The notes beneath the pieces are model-generated. The model was given only the letters and a program-made list of their open reading frames with translations, was not told where the DNA came from and did no database searches. From assembly GCF_038397755.1 (NCBI RefSeq), contig NZ_CP151637.1, forward strand, positions 2,294,001 to 2,358,000: a stretch of 64,000 bases of DNA, read 5' to 3'. Below are positions 33,301 to 41,361 of this stretch, piece by piece. Position 1 is the first letter of the stretch. Each line of letters starts with the position of its first letter. Origin of the DNA: Microbacterium sp. LWH7-1.2 (GTDB lineage: Bacteria; Actinomycetota; Actinomycetes; Actinomycetales; Microbacteriaceae). Made by a program: the position numbers and the translations under genes.

Positions 33301-35212
33301 CGACGCGGCCGAGATCGCGGCGCGTCTCGAGCCGGCCCCTGCTGCCCGGTCGGTGAGCAAGCGAGAAACGCGGTCGTTGAGCGAGCCTGCGAGTCGAAAC
33401 GCAGAGTCGAGACGCGCCGAACCATCGAACGGCCTCGACCACGAGGCCGAGGCATCCGCGCATCTGGACGCCCTCATCTCCGCGCGGCGCGCGATCCCCG
33501 TCACGATCGGGGGCATCACCCGCGTCGCCGCGATCGAAGACGCCGGACGGCTGCGCGATGCGCTCGGCGCGGCGTTGCCCGTCGGCATCCCCACCGCGTT
33601 CCTCGAGCCCGTGGCCGACCCGCTCGGCGACCTGGTGGCGCGGTACGCGCGCACCCACGGTCCTTTCACGGCGGATGCTGCGGCCGACCGTCTCGGCGTC
33701 GGCGTGGCGGTCGCGCGCCTCACGCTGCAGCGACTCGAGTCTCAGGGACGTGTCACGAGCGGGTTCTTCCTGCCCGAGTCCTCGACGACGGCACGCGCCG
33801 ACGAGGCGGACTGGTGCGACACGGAGGTCCTGCGCCGGCTGCGCATGCGCTCGCTCGCCGCGATCCGCGGCAGCGTCGAGCCGGTGCCGCAGCACGCGTA
33901 CGCACGATTCCTGCCCGTGTGGCAGCATGTCACGCGTCCCCTCGAGGGCATCGACGGCGTCGCGGCGGTGGTGGAGCAGCTCGCGGGGGTGCCGATCCCG
34001 GCCAGCGCGTGGGAGTCGCTCGTGCTCCCGGCACGCATCGCCGACTACACCCCTGGCATGCTCGATGAGCTCACCGCCACCGGGGAGGTGGTGTGGTCGG
34101 GCCACGGCAGCCTTCCTGGCCGCGACGGCTGGATCGCACTTCACCCGGCCGACGCGGTACCCCTCACGCTCGCCCTCCCTGACGAGGGCGAGGAGGTCGT
34201 CCCGGGATCCCTCGACGCCCAGCTGCTGTCCGCGCTCGGCGGAGGCGGTGCCTACTTCGCCGCCCAGCTGCGCCAGACCACCGGTGCCGAGAACGAGCAG
34301 TCCGTCGTCGACGCACTGTGGCGCTTGACGTGGTCGGGTCTCGTGACCAACGACACCTTCGCGCCGGTGCGGGCGCTCGTCTCGGGCGGATCGCAGGCCC
34401 ACCGCGTGAGCCGCCGGACACCCCGGGCCCGGCTGTACCGGGGCGCGGCGGTGCGGGCGGTGGCAGCATCCGTCCCCGCGCGTCCGCCCGCGATCGGCGG
34501 CCGATGGTCGCTGCTGCCCGCCGCCGAGCCCGACGCCGCCGTGCGGGCGACCGCGACGGCGAGCCTCCTCCTCGACCGCTACGGCGTGGTGACGCGCGGG
34601 GCGGTGCAATCCGAGGGGGTGCCCGGTGGATTCGCCCAGACGTACCGCGTGCTCGCCGGCTTCGAGGAGGCCGGTCACTGCCGCCGCGGCTACGTGATCG
34701 AGAAGCTCGGCGCGGCGCAGTTCGCGGCGTCGGCCACCGTCGACCGGCTGCGCGAGTTCGCCGGCCTCTCCGATCCGCCACCGCTCCGGGCGGTCACGCT
34801 GGCGGCGACCGACCCGGCCAGCCCCTACGGGGCTGCGCTCGCCTGGCCCGCGCTCGAGGGTGTGTCGCACCGCCCCGGTCGCAAAGCCGGCGCCCTCGTC
34901 GTGCTCGTCGACGGCGCGCTCACGCTGTACCTCGAGCGCGGCGGCAAGTCCGCACTCGCCTTCACCGGCGACGAGGCGGCGCTGGCCGCCGCCACCCGCG
35001 ATCTCGCGGCGACGGCTCGCGCGCGGCGCCTCGACACCCTCACGATCGAGCAGGTGAACGGCGCGTTCGTGTACGGCACGTTCGTGGGCAAGACCCTCCG
35101 CGACGCCGGCTTCGTCGAGTCCCCGCGCGGGCTGACGCTGCGCCGCCTGACGGCGGGCGACGCCCTCCGACAGGCTCAGGGACCGGAGGACAGGGCGGGC
35201 GCGCGTGCCTGA
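30338..35212 (+). CDS. lhr: Lhr-family ATP-dependent DNA helicase
   Basis: A 1624-residue superfamily 2 helicase, the long Lhr form. The helicase core has Walker A APTGSGKT (44-51), a DEVH box (180-183) in place of DEAH, motif III LSATVRP near 220, motif V around SLELGIDMGAVD and motif VI QRIGRAGHQ near 449. The Lhr winged-helix and beta-barrel parts follow to about residue 880, then the Lhr C-terminal domain linked to oligomerisation and a DNA glycosylase-like fold. Residues about 1012-1030 are encoded by a half-copy of the dispersed repeat. GTG 30335 is an alternative start. It overlaps a Nei-type glycosylase gene by 8 bp, fitting a joint role in mutagenic or alkylation damage repair. Confidence 0.93.
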   Translation: MGDVLERFGPATQDWFRGAFHAPTDAQKGAWQAISAGKHALVVAPTGSGKTLSAFLWAIDRVFHDKATTPPAPEGRKRRTDAAAPATRILYISPLKALGVDVERNLRSPLVGIGQSARRLGLTVPDVTVGVRSGDTPAGDRRKLVQTPPDILITTPESLYLMLTSRAGETLRDVHTVIVDEVHAVAATKRGAHLAVSLERLDALRRSFVPDGAPAQRIGLSATVRPIDEVARFLGGAEPVEIVAPRASKAFDMKVVVPIGDMLNPPPPPSPFTSEGDGAWEAPGAADEPIDEDWFADGQSTGSGPRATGAGETEMTGSVWPHVEEAIVDRILLHRSTIVFCNSRRLAERLTGRLNEIYSERLGLDLPDQTVPAAMMAQAGATAGADPVLAKAHHGSVSKEQRAQVEEELKSGALRCVVATSSLELGIDMGAVDLVIQVEAPPSAASGLQRIGRAGHQVGEVSRAALFPKHRGDVLHTAIVTERMLAGEIEAIAIPQNPLDILAQQTVAAAAVGPVDVEGWYETLKRSAPFRSLPRSAYEATLDLIAGRFPSDEFAELRPRVIWDRDLGVLTGRPGAQHIAVTSGGTIPDRGLFGVFIAGESQNARVGELDEEMVYESRVNDVFTLGTTSWRIVEITHDRVNVVPAFGQPGKVPFWHGDGIGRPAELGEALGRFSREVSAAKPDKAESRLREAGLDEFAQDNLLAYLAEQREATGTLPTDRQLTVERGRDEVGDWRVILHSPYGMQVHAPWALAVNARIRERLGVDGSAVASDDGIIARIPDATAEPPGADLFVFDPDELDQIVTEEVGGSALFASRFRECAARALLMPRRNPGKRTPLWQQRQRSAQLLEVARRYPTFPIILETLREVLQDVYDVPSLLRLMRGIGERRIRLIETEPAQPSPFARDLLFGYVGAFMYEGDSPLAERRAAALSVDPALLSELLGKIEMRELLDPDVIAQFEREAQRLDPERRARGLEGVADLLRLLGPLDAAEIAARLEPAPAARSVSKRETRSLSEPASRNAESRRAEPSNGLDHEAEASAHLDALISARRAIPVTIGGITRVAAIEDAGRLRDALGAALPVGIPTAFLEPVADPLGDLVARYARTHGPFTADAAADRLGVGVAVARLTLQRLESQGRVTSGFFLPESSTTARADEADWCDTEVLRRLRMRSLAAIRGSVEPVPQHAYARFLPVWQHVTRPLEGIDGVAAVVEQLAGVPIPASAWESLVLPARIADYTPGMLDELTATGEVVWSGHGSLPGRDGWIALHPADAVPLTLALPDEGEEVVPGSLDAQLLSALGGGGAYFAAQLRQTTGAENEQSVVDALWRLTWSGLVTNDTFAPVRALVSGGSQAHRVSRRTPRARLYRGAAVRAVAASVPARPPAIGGRWSLLPAAEPDAAVRATATASLLLDRYGVVTRGAVQSEGVPGGFAQTYRVLAGFEEAGHCRRGYVIEKLGAAQFAASATVDRLREFAGLSDPPPLRAVTLAATDPASPYGAALAWPALEGVSHRPGRKAGALVVLVDGALTLYLERGGKSALAFTGDEAALAAATRDLAATARARRLDTLTIEQVNGAFVYGTFVGKTLRDAGFVESPRGLTLRRLTAGDALRQAQGPEDRAGARA
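33371..33425. repeat. Half-copy of the dispersed palindromic repeat inside lhr
   Basis: The stretch GCGGTCGTTGAGCGAGCC, then GAGTCGAAACGCAGAGTCGA, nearly repeats intergenic bases 15931-15983 (a few mismatches, one small indel). It is in frame and adds a Ser/Glu/Arg-rich peptide (ETRSLSEPASRNAESR) to Lhr between the core and the C-terminal domain. Only the left half of the palindrome is present. Confidence 0.85.
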
Positions 35213-35993
35213 GGGCGACACCGTCTTCCGCGCCGCCCGGCGACTGGACTCGGCTCTCGCCGGCGCGACCGTGACGCGCTTCGAGTTGCGCGTTCCTCAG
35301 CTGGCGACGGTCGATCTGCGCGGCGAGGTCGTGCACGATGTCGTCTCGCGCGGCAAGCACCTCCTGCATCGCATCGGTTCGTGGACGCTCCACACGCATC
35401 TCAAGATGGAGGGCGAGTGGCACGTCTACCGTCGCGGCGAGCGCTGGCACGCACCGGCGTTCCGTGCCCGGGCGATCATCGGCGCGACGGCACCCGACGG
35501 CACGGAGTGGGAGACCGTCGGTTTCGACCTCGCCGAGATCAAGCTCGTGCCCACGACAGCCGAAGACGAGCTGGTGGGCTACCTCGGCCCTGATCCGCTC
35601 TCCGACTCCTGGGACCCCGAGGAGGCCGCGCGGCGCCTGGCCGCCGACACCCGCGCGGTGCACGTCGCCGTGCAGGACCAGCGCAACATCGCCGGTTTCG
35701 GCAACGAGTACGCGAACGAGATCCTCTTCGTCCGCGGTGTCCTCCCCACGACACCGGCGAATGAGACGGATGCCGCCGCCATCGTGGATCTCGGCGCCCG
35801 CATGATCCGCGCGAACCGCAACCGGTCCGGCCGCACCTTCACCGGTGACGCCCGCCCCGGTCGGTCGACGTGGGTGTACCGTCGCGAAGGCCGCCCGTGC
35901 CGTCGTTGCGGCACCCTGATCGAGGGTGGGAGCCTCGGCGCCGATCCGACGCGAGACCGCATCGTCTTCTGGTGCCCCACCTGTCAGCGCTGA
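35205..35993 (+). CDS. nei: Fpg/Nei-family DNA glycosylase (endonuclease VIII type)
   Basis: A 262-residue bifunctional glycosylase/AP lyase. The catalytic N terminus is MPEGDTVFRAA with P2 as nucleophile and E3 as acid. SRGKHLLHRI carries the conserved Lys, the helix-two-turn-helix is QDQRNIAGFGNEYANEIL, and a zinc finger ends the protein (CRRCG then WCPTCQ). Pro-Glu-Gly-Asp rather than Pro-Glu-Leu-Pro points to the Nei/Nei2 branch, which removes oxidised pyrimidines. GTG start; 8-bp overlap with lhr indicates one repair operon. Confidence 0.9.
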   Translation: MPEGDTVFRAARRLDSALAGATVTRFELRVPQLATVDLRGEVVHDVVSRGKHLLHRIGSWTLHTHLKMEGEWHVYRRGERWHAPAFRARAIIGATAPDGTEWETVGFDLAEIKLVPTTAEDELVGYLGPDPLSDSWDPEEAARRLAADTRAVHVAVQDQRNIAGFGNEYANEILFVRGVLPTTPANETDAAAIVDLGARMIRANRNRSGRTFTGDARPGRSTWVYRREGRPCRRCGTLIEGGSLGADPTRDRIVFWCPTCQR

Positions 35994-36140
35994 GCCCGGA
36001 TCCCAGGGGGCATGGGCTCGGGTTTCAGCACGCTTTGATCACGATGCGCGGCGGACGAAGTGTCGCCCCGGGCTGCAGCATCCGTCCCCCGCGTTCGTGT
36101 CTCCGGTGAAACCGCGCGGTTCCCTGGGCGTTACACAACG

Positions 36141-36188
36141 CCGGACGATCTGTCTCACCGGCCGCTGCCGCCGAACAGAATCGTCCGG
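36141..36188. promoter_or_regulatory. Inverted half-sites before the polyamine transport operon
   Basis: The 308-nt gap 35994-36301 has no convincing gene. It contains CCGGACGATCTGT (36141-36153) facing ACAG-A-ATCGTCCGG (36175-36188): inverted 9-bp arms with a further 4 bp past a 1-nt bulge. TTGCGG (36205-36210) and TTGAAT (36228-36233), 17 nt apart, may be the promoter just downstream. The same 13-bp half-site recurs at 44752-44764 and 44852-44864 beside pucR. Confidence 0.5.
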
Positions 36189-36301
36189 TTCGGTCTTCGA
36201 TCCGTTGCGGGTGCCCACATCGCCATATTGAATACCTCCACACCCGATAGGCCGTGCAGAGTGGCGCGACCGGCGATCAGAAGGACCCTCACGAGGTGAC
36301 G

Positions 36302-37498
36302 ATGTCCACAGGCACGGCCGCAGCGCAGGCGACGGCGGAGCACGTTCCCACCGACGGCGAGGGCGTGCGCGGAGCCGTCGTCCTGTCGGGGATCACGAAG
36401 TACTACGGCGAACAGCTCGCCGTCGACGACCTGTCGCTCCAGGTCCAGCCGGGCGAGTTCATCTCGCTTCTGGGGCCGTCGGGCTGCGGCAAGACGACCA
36501 CGCTGCGGATGATCGCGGGATTCGAGCACCCGGATGCCGGCGACATCCGCATCTCCGGTCGCTCGGTGCTCGCCGCGCCGCCGTACAAGCGTGACGTCAA
36601 CACCGTCTTCCAGGCCTACGCCCTGTTCCCGCACCTGTCGGTCGCCGAGAACGTCGCATACGGGCTGCAGCAGCGCCGCACCCCGAAGGCCGAGGTACGC
36701 GAGCGCGTCACGCAGGCGCTCGACATGGTGCAGATGCGCCGTTTCGGCGATCGTAAGCCGACGCAGCTGTCGGGCGGTCAGCAGCAGCGCATCGCGCTGG
36801 CCCGTGCGCTGGTGAACCGTCCCGCGGTGCTGCTGCTCGATGAGCCGCTCGGTGCGCTCGATCGCCAGCTGCGCGAGGAGATGCAGCTCGAGCTCAAGCT
36901 GCTGCAGTCACGCCTGGGCATCACCTTCGTCTTCGTGACGCACGACCAGGGCGAGGCACTGTCGATGAGCGACCGCATCGCGATCATGCGTGCCGGCCGG
37001 ATCGAACAGCTCGCCGACGCCGACACCGTCTACGCACGCCCCGCTTCGGCGTACGTCGCGGCGTTCGTCGGACAGCAGAACTTCTTCCGTGGCCCCGCCG
37101 CCGAGGCAGGGGCGGCGATCACCTCGCCGTACGCGCTGGTGCGCGCCACCTCACCCGTGCTCACTGCCACGAACCTCGGCGAGGCGGCCGTGCGCCCCGA
37201 GTTCATCCGCATCGAGAAGGACGCCCCGGCGGGCGCGGCGGCCGAGGCGTTACCCGAGGCCAACACCGCGCGCGGCGAGCTGATCGGGGTGTCGCACCTC
37301 GGCGACACGATGCAGTTCCTCGTACAGCTCGGGCCGGACCAGAGCCTCATCGTGCGACGCCCGACGCCCGACGCGCCCGCGCTCTCCATCGGCGACGCCG
37401 TCGTGTGCACGTGGGCGGCGCACCACGTACTGCTGTTCCCCGCCGCCGACGACGACGCGGCGAAGCAGGGTGGTTACATCGCACCTCCGACCGCCTGA
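36302..37498 (+). CDS. potA: Spermidine/putrescine-type ABC transporter ATP-binding protein
   Basis: A 398-residue ATPase. Walker A is GPSGCGKTTT, the signature LSGGQQQRIALARAL, Walker B LLLDEPLGALDRQLRE, and VFVTHDQGEALSMSDR contains the switch His. A C-terminal TOBE domain (about 300-380, RPEFIRIEKDA to MQFLVQLG) is as in PotA/FbpC. It heads a four-gene importer operon ordered ATPase, binding protein, two permeases. ATG 36302 with GAGG 9 nt before it was preferred to upstream in-frame starts. Confidence 0.9.
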   Translation: MSTGTAAAQATAEHVPTDGEGVRGAVVLSGITKYYGEQLAVDDLSLQVQPGEFISLLGPSGCGKTTTLRMIAGFEHPDAGDIRISGRSVLAAPPYKRDVNTVFQAYALFPHLSVAENVAYGLQQRRTPKAEVRERVTQALDMVQMRRFGDRKPTQLSGGQQQRIALARALVNRPAVLLLDEPLGALDRQLREEMQLELKLLQSRLGITFVFVTHDQGEALSMSDRIAIMRAGRIEQLADADTVYARPASAYVAAFVGQQNFFRGPAAEAGAAITSPYALVRATSPVLTATNLGEAAVRPEFIRIEKDAPAGAAAEALPEANTARGELIGVSHLGDTMQFLVQLGPDQSLIVRRPTPDAPALSIGDAVVCTWAAHHVLLFPAADDDAAKQGGYIAPPTA

Positions 37499-37618
37499 CC
37501 GCACCATCCAGACCCGACGCACGACCCGCTTGCCCGACGCACCACCCGCAGTCCGACGCCCGCCCGCAGCCGCAGCATCCGCTCGCCCGGCTCCCGTTCT
37601 CGAATTCAGGAGTACCCG

Positions 37619-38803
37619 ATGACTCAGCCTCGCACCCCGCTCCGCATCCTCGCTCCCGAGGGCGCCGCGCCCCTCATCGCGCGCGAGCTGTCGCGTCGCC
37701 GGTTCCTGAGCCTCGCCGCGCTGGCCGGCGGCGCCACCGTGCTGGCCGCCTGCGCTCCCGGCGGCAGCGGCTCCCCCGCCCCGCAGGCGACCGGAGGCGC
37801 CCTCGAGGACAGCCTGTCGGTGTACACATGGGCCGAGTACGACGCGCCCGAGGTCGTCGAAGCGTTCACCGCCGAGCTCGGGCCGAAGGTCACGCTGGAC
37901 TCCTACGGATCGAACGAGGAGCTCATCGCCAAGCTCGTCGCGGCGAAGGGCACATCGGGCTACGACATCGTCGTACCCACGGGCGTCTTCATTCCGCAGA
38001 TGATCGAGCAGGGACTCCTGCAGAAGCTCAACAAGGAGCTGCTGCCCAACCTCTCGAACATGGACCCGGCGTTCCTCGGCCGCGCATGGGACCCGGGCAA
38101 CGACTACTCGATCTGCAAGGCGTGGGGCACGACGGGCTACGTGTACGACAAGACCGTGATCACCCGCGAACTCACCACGTGGGCCGACTACTTCGACGCC
38201 GCCCAGAACGAGGCGAGCGGCAAGACCGCGATGTCGGACGACCCTGCCGGCGTCGTCGGTTCGTACTTCTGGGCCAATGACCTGGACTGGAACACCGACG
38301 ACCCCGACGAGCTCGAGGCGGCTCGCGCCTTCCTCGTGGAGAAGATCGCTCCCCATGTCGCGGCCTTCGACTCCGCGGCGGGCGCCAACACGATTCCGCA
38401 GGGCACCCATGCCCTGCTCATGGCCTGGAACGGCGACGCGCGACTGGGCATCCAGGAGTCGTCCGAGCCTGACCGCTGGCAATGGGTGCTGCCGGGCCCG
38501 CAGACGGAGCTCTGGATGGACAACTGGGCGATCGCGACCGGGGCGACCCACCCCGAGGCGGCTCACGCCTTCATCAACTTCGCGATGACCCCTGAGAACC
38601 AGCTGCTGAACCTCGAGTGGGTCGGCTACAACGTCGGCGGCAAAGACATGCAGGCGGCGGCCGAGGAAGCCGAGGTGGAGCGTCTCGACATGATCTTCTT
38701 CACTCCCGAACAGCTCGAGAGCATGCACGAGCAGGTGCTCAACGACTCGCTGAGCACCCGCGTGGAGATCTACAACGAGGTGAAGGCTGCCGCCGGTGCG
38801 TAA
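37619..38803 (+). CDS. potD: Polyamine-type ABC transporter substrate-binding lipoprotein
   Basis: A 394-residue lipoprotein. The leader has both SRRRFLSLAAL, a twin-arginine-like motif (25-35), and a lipobox VLAAC with C45, so it may be exported folded by Tat and then lipidated. The mature domain begins LSVYTWAEYDAPEVVEAF, the standard PotD opening, and has further acidic and aromatic residues typical of polyamine pockets (WANDLDWNTDD). The ribosome binding site AGGAG is at 37608-37612. The gap before it contains no gene. The next gene overlaps by 8 bp. Confidence 0.9.
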   Translation: MTQPRTPLRILAPEGAAPLIARELSRRRFLSLAALAGGATVLAACAPGGSGSPAPQATGGALEDSLSVYTWAEYDAPEVVEAFTAELGPKVTLDSYGSNEELIAKLVAAKGTSGYDIVVPTGVFIPQMIEQGLLQKLNKELLPNLSNMDPAFLGRAWDPGNDYSICKAWGTTGYVYDKTVITRELTTWADYFDAAQNEASGKTAMSDDPAGVVGSYFWANDLDWNTDDPDELEAARAFLVEKIAPHVAAFDSAAGANTIPQGTHALLMAWNGDARLGIQESSEPDRWQWVLPGPQTELWMDNWAIATGATHPEAAHAFINFAMTPENQLLNLEWVGYNVGGKDMQAAAEEAEVERLDMIFFTPEQLESMHEQVLNDSLSTRVEIYNEVKAAAGA

Positions 38804-39746
38804 TCGCGCCGCCGGCGCGGTCGGTCCCGCCCTCGCCGGACCGGCGTGGGCGTGGCTGCTGGTGTTCTTCGTCGCGCCGGTCGCCATGGTCGTGTGGTTC
38901 AGCTTCGGCTACAAGCCCGGCGTCTTCGGCACCCACGCCAACGACATCCTGTCGTTCGACCGGTACATCGAGGCCATCTCGCCGACGTTCCTCGCGACCT
39001 TCCAGAACACGCTGTGGGTGGGGATCATCGGCACGGTGCTCTGCTTCGCGATCGGGGCGCCGGTGGCGTACTGGATGGCCTTCAAGGTCAAGCCGCAGCG
39101 CCGCGGCATCCTGATCGCCCTCGTCCTCGTGCCGTTCTGGACCAACTTCCTCGTCCGGACCATCGGCTGGCAGGTGATCCTCGCCCCCGAGGGATGGCTC
39201 TCGACACTGCTTCAGGGCATCGGCGTGCTCGACGGGCCGCTCGAGCTGCTGTACACGCGCACCGCCGTGATCATCGGCGTCGTCTACAACTACCTGCCGC
39301 TGATGATCCTCCCGCTGTTCGTGGCTTTCGATCGGGTCGGGCCGGCGCTGCGCGAGGCATCCAAGGACCTGGGCGCCGGCAAGATCACGACCTTCTTCCG
39401 CGTGACGCTTCCGCTGTCGCAGCCGGGCATCGTCGCCGGCGTGCTGCTGGTGTTCATCCCGCTGATGGGCGACTACATCACCGCGACGGTGCTGGGCGGT
39501 GCGAAGGGCAACATGGTGGGCCAGCTCGTCGCGGGACAGTTCCAGACCGCGCAGAACTGGGCCCTCGGATCGGCCATGGCCGTGCTGCTCATGCTCCTGA
39601 TCATGGTCGCGATCGGGGTGTGCGCCGTGGTCATCTGGCTCGTCGCACAGCCGTTCCGCTCGCGCAACCGGCTGGTCCTGGGGCCGGTTCCCGAAACTGC
39701 GGAGACGGATGCTGCGCCCGCAGCGGCGCTGGAGGTGACGACGTGA
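38796..39746 (+). CDS. potB: Polyamine-type ABC transporter permease (PotB-like)
   Basis: A 316-residue membrane protein with about six helices (first near 17-37, LLVFFVAPVAMVVW). The EAA loop is ALREASKDLGAGKITTFFRVTLP, a close match to the family. It begins at GTG within the 3' end of the binding-protein gene and ends in a GTGA overlap with the second permease gene, showing tight translational coupling. A charged cytoplasmic tail follows residue 280. Confidence 0.9.
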   Translation: MRNRAAGAVGPALAGPAWAWLLVFFVAPVAMVVWFSFGYKPGVFGTHANDILSFDRYIEAISPTFLATFQNTLWVGIIGTVLCFAIGAPVAYWMAFKVKPQRRGILIALVLVPFWTNFLVRTIGWQVILAPEGWLSTLLQGIGVLDGPLELLYTRTAVIIGVVYNYLPLMILPLFVAFDRVGPALREASKDLGAGKITTFFRVTLPLSQPGIVAGVLLVFIPLMGDYITATVLGGAKGNMVGQLVAGQFQTAQNWALGSAMAVLLMLLIMVAIGVCAVVIWLVAQPFRSRNRLVLGPVPETAETDAAPAAALEVTT

Positions 39747-40663
39747 CCACGCAGACCGAGACCGAGACGATCCTGCAGGCCGAGACGCGCGAGGCTCGTC
39801 CCGGTGCCGCGCCGCGCCGGCGCGCGCACAGGTGGTGGTCGGACATCGCCTTCGGCGTGTGGGGCGTGCTCGTCATGCTCTTCCTGTTCCTGCCGATCAT
39901 CGTGATCGTCGTCCACTCGTTCAACACCGGCCGCCTGCTCGCCGTGTGGGACGGCTTCGGCTTCGACGCCTTCGGTTCGATCCTCGTGAAGCCGGCGATC
40001 CAGAACGCCGTGCGCGTATCGCTCATCACCGCGCTGATCGCGGCGATCATCGCGACGGTCCTCGGGACCCTCGCGGGCATCGCCATGGCACGGCATCCCG
40101 GCAAATGGGTGTGGTGGTTCCTCGGGCTCCTGCTCCTGGTGTCGGTGACCCCCGAGATCGTCGACGCGGTCGCCCTCCTGCCCTTCATGGTGTTCCTCGG
40201 ACAAGACGTCGGGATCACGATGTTCAACGACGGCATCGTGCGTCTGTCGGTCGGATCGTCGCTGTTCGCGACGGCCGTGGTGTCGTACATCGTGCGCGCC
40301 CGGCTGGTGGGTCAGGACGCGCAGCTGGAGGAGGCATCCGCCGATCTCTACGCCAAGCCGTTCACCACCTTCCGCCGGGTCACGCTCGCCCTCGCGATGC
40401 CCGCGGTGCTCGCCGGCTTCCTGCTGGCATTCACGCTGAGTCTCGACAACACCATCGTGGCCGCGTTCGTGCAGGTGTCGGGCACGACGCCGTGGCCCGT
40501 CTATGTGCTGAGTGCGCTGCGGACCGGTCTGCGCCCCGAGATCGCCGCGGTGTCGACGATCATGCTCGTGCTGACCCTCGTCGCCCTCGCTCTGGTGGCG
40601 CTCGTGCTCAAGCGGGCGGGCGACTCCGCGACGCAGATCGCCCGCACGATGACGGGCGGCTGA
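39743..40663 (+). CDS. potC: Polyamine-type ABC transporter permease (PotC-like)
   Basis: A 306-residue permease starting at GTG 39743. A basic N-terminal tail (RRRAHRWW) precedes about six membrane helices; the EAA loop is QLEEASADLYAKPFTTFRRVTLA. LAFTLSLDNTIVAAFV is a typical PotC segment. It completes the importer whose ATPase, receptor and first permease are encoded upstream. The next gene starts 28 nt later. Confidence 0.9.
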   Translation: MTTQTETETILQAETREARPGAAPRRRAHRWWSDIAFGVWGVLVMLFLFLPIIVIVVHSFNTGRLLAVWDGFGFDAFGSILVKPAIQNAVRVSLITALIAAIIATVLGTLAGIAMARHPGKWVWWFLGLLLLVSVTPEIVDAVALLPFMVFLGQDVGITMFNDGIVRLSVGSSLFATAVVSYIVRARLVGQDAQLEEASADLYAKPFTTFRRVTLALAMPAVLAGFLLAFTLSLDNTIVAAFVQVSGTTPWPVYVLSALRTGLRPEIAAVSTIMLVLTLVALALVALVLKRAGDSATQIARTMTGG

Positions 40664-40691
40664 TCCGGTTGCGCGACCCTATGCTGTTGCG

Positions 40692-41249
40692 GTGACCCGA
40701 CTCCTGCTCCTCATCGACATTCAGCGCGACTACTTTCCGGGAGGGCGGCATCCGCTCGTCGACCCGGATGCCGCCGCGGATGCCGCCGCGCGACTGCTCG
40801 CTGGATTCCGTGCATCGGGTGAGCGTGTCGTGCACGTGCAGCACGTGTGGGACGGACCGGATGCCGCGTTCTTCGCCCCCGGAACCCCCGGGGTCGAATT
40901 CGATCCGCGCGTCGCGCCCGACGGCGAGGAGCACGTCATCGTCAAGCACGAGCCGAACGCGTTCCTCGGCACCGGGCTCGAGTCGCTGCTGCGCGCAGCG
41001 GATGCCGACGAGATCGTGGTCGCCGGGATGATGTCGAGCATGTGCGTCGACGCCACCGTGCGCGCGGCGTCCGATCTCGGCTTCCGCATCGCGGTCGCAC
41101 AGGATGCGTGCGCCGCACCCGACCTCGCCTACGATGGCCGCACCGTACCGGGCGTCCAGGTGCACCTCGCGTTCATGGCGGCGCTCGACGGCACCTACGC
41201 CCGCGTCGCCGACGTCGATGCGCTGGTCGGCGAACTCGTCGCCGGCTGA
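40692..41249 (+). CDS. Isochorismatase-family cysteine hydrolase
   Basis: A 185-residue hydrolase of the nicotinamidase fold. The triad D9 (LLLIDIQRDYF), K85 (VIVKHEPNAF) and C118 (MMSSMCVDATVR) is intact. Family members cleave amides such as nicotinamide, N-carbamoylsarcosine, ureidoacrylate or biuret. The context of a polyamine importer and an amine oxidase suggests an amide in the same pathway, but substrate is unknown. TATGCT ends 6 nt before the GTG, so leaderless initiation is possible. Confidence 0.88.
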   Translation: MTRLLLLIDIQRDYFPGGRHPLVDPDAAADAAARLLAGFRASGERVVHVQHVWDGPDAAFFAPGTPGVEFDPRVAPDGEEHVIVKHEPNAFLGTGLESLLRAADADEIVVAGMMSSMCVDATVRAASDLGFRIAVAQDACAAPDLAYDGRTVPGVQVHLAFMAALDGTYARVADVDALVGELVAG

Positions 41250-41262
41250 CACCGCGACAACC

Positions 41263-41280
41263 TGTCCGGCCCGCCGGACA
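41263..41280. promoter_or_regulatory. Inverted repeat before the amine oxidase gene
   Basis: TGTCCGG-CCCG-CCGGACA is a perfect 7+4+7 inverted repeat in the 112-nt gap between the hydrolase and oxidase genes. CCGGAC is shared with the start of the half-site seen at 36141 and 44752. It could be an operator or a short terminator hairpin. Confidence 0.4.
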
Positions 41281-41361
41281 ACTTCCGACACGCCACGCCC
41301 GCATCGACCCGCCCGACGGGTGAGGATGGGAGCACCACACACCGCATCGGAGTTGATAACC

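Noticed and set aside
32186..35221. Very long open frame antisense to lhr (about 1,000 codons)
   Set aside because: High GC leaves long open antisense frames throughout the window. This one is Arg/Ala/Gly-rich with no known motif, and lhr on the other strand is a clear family member.
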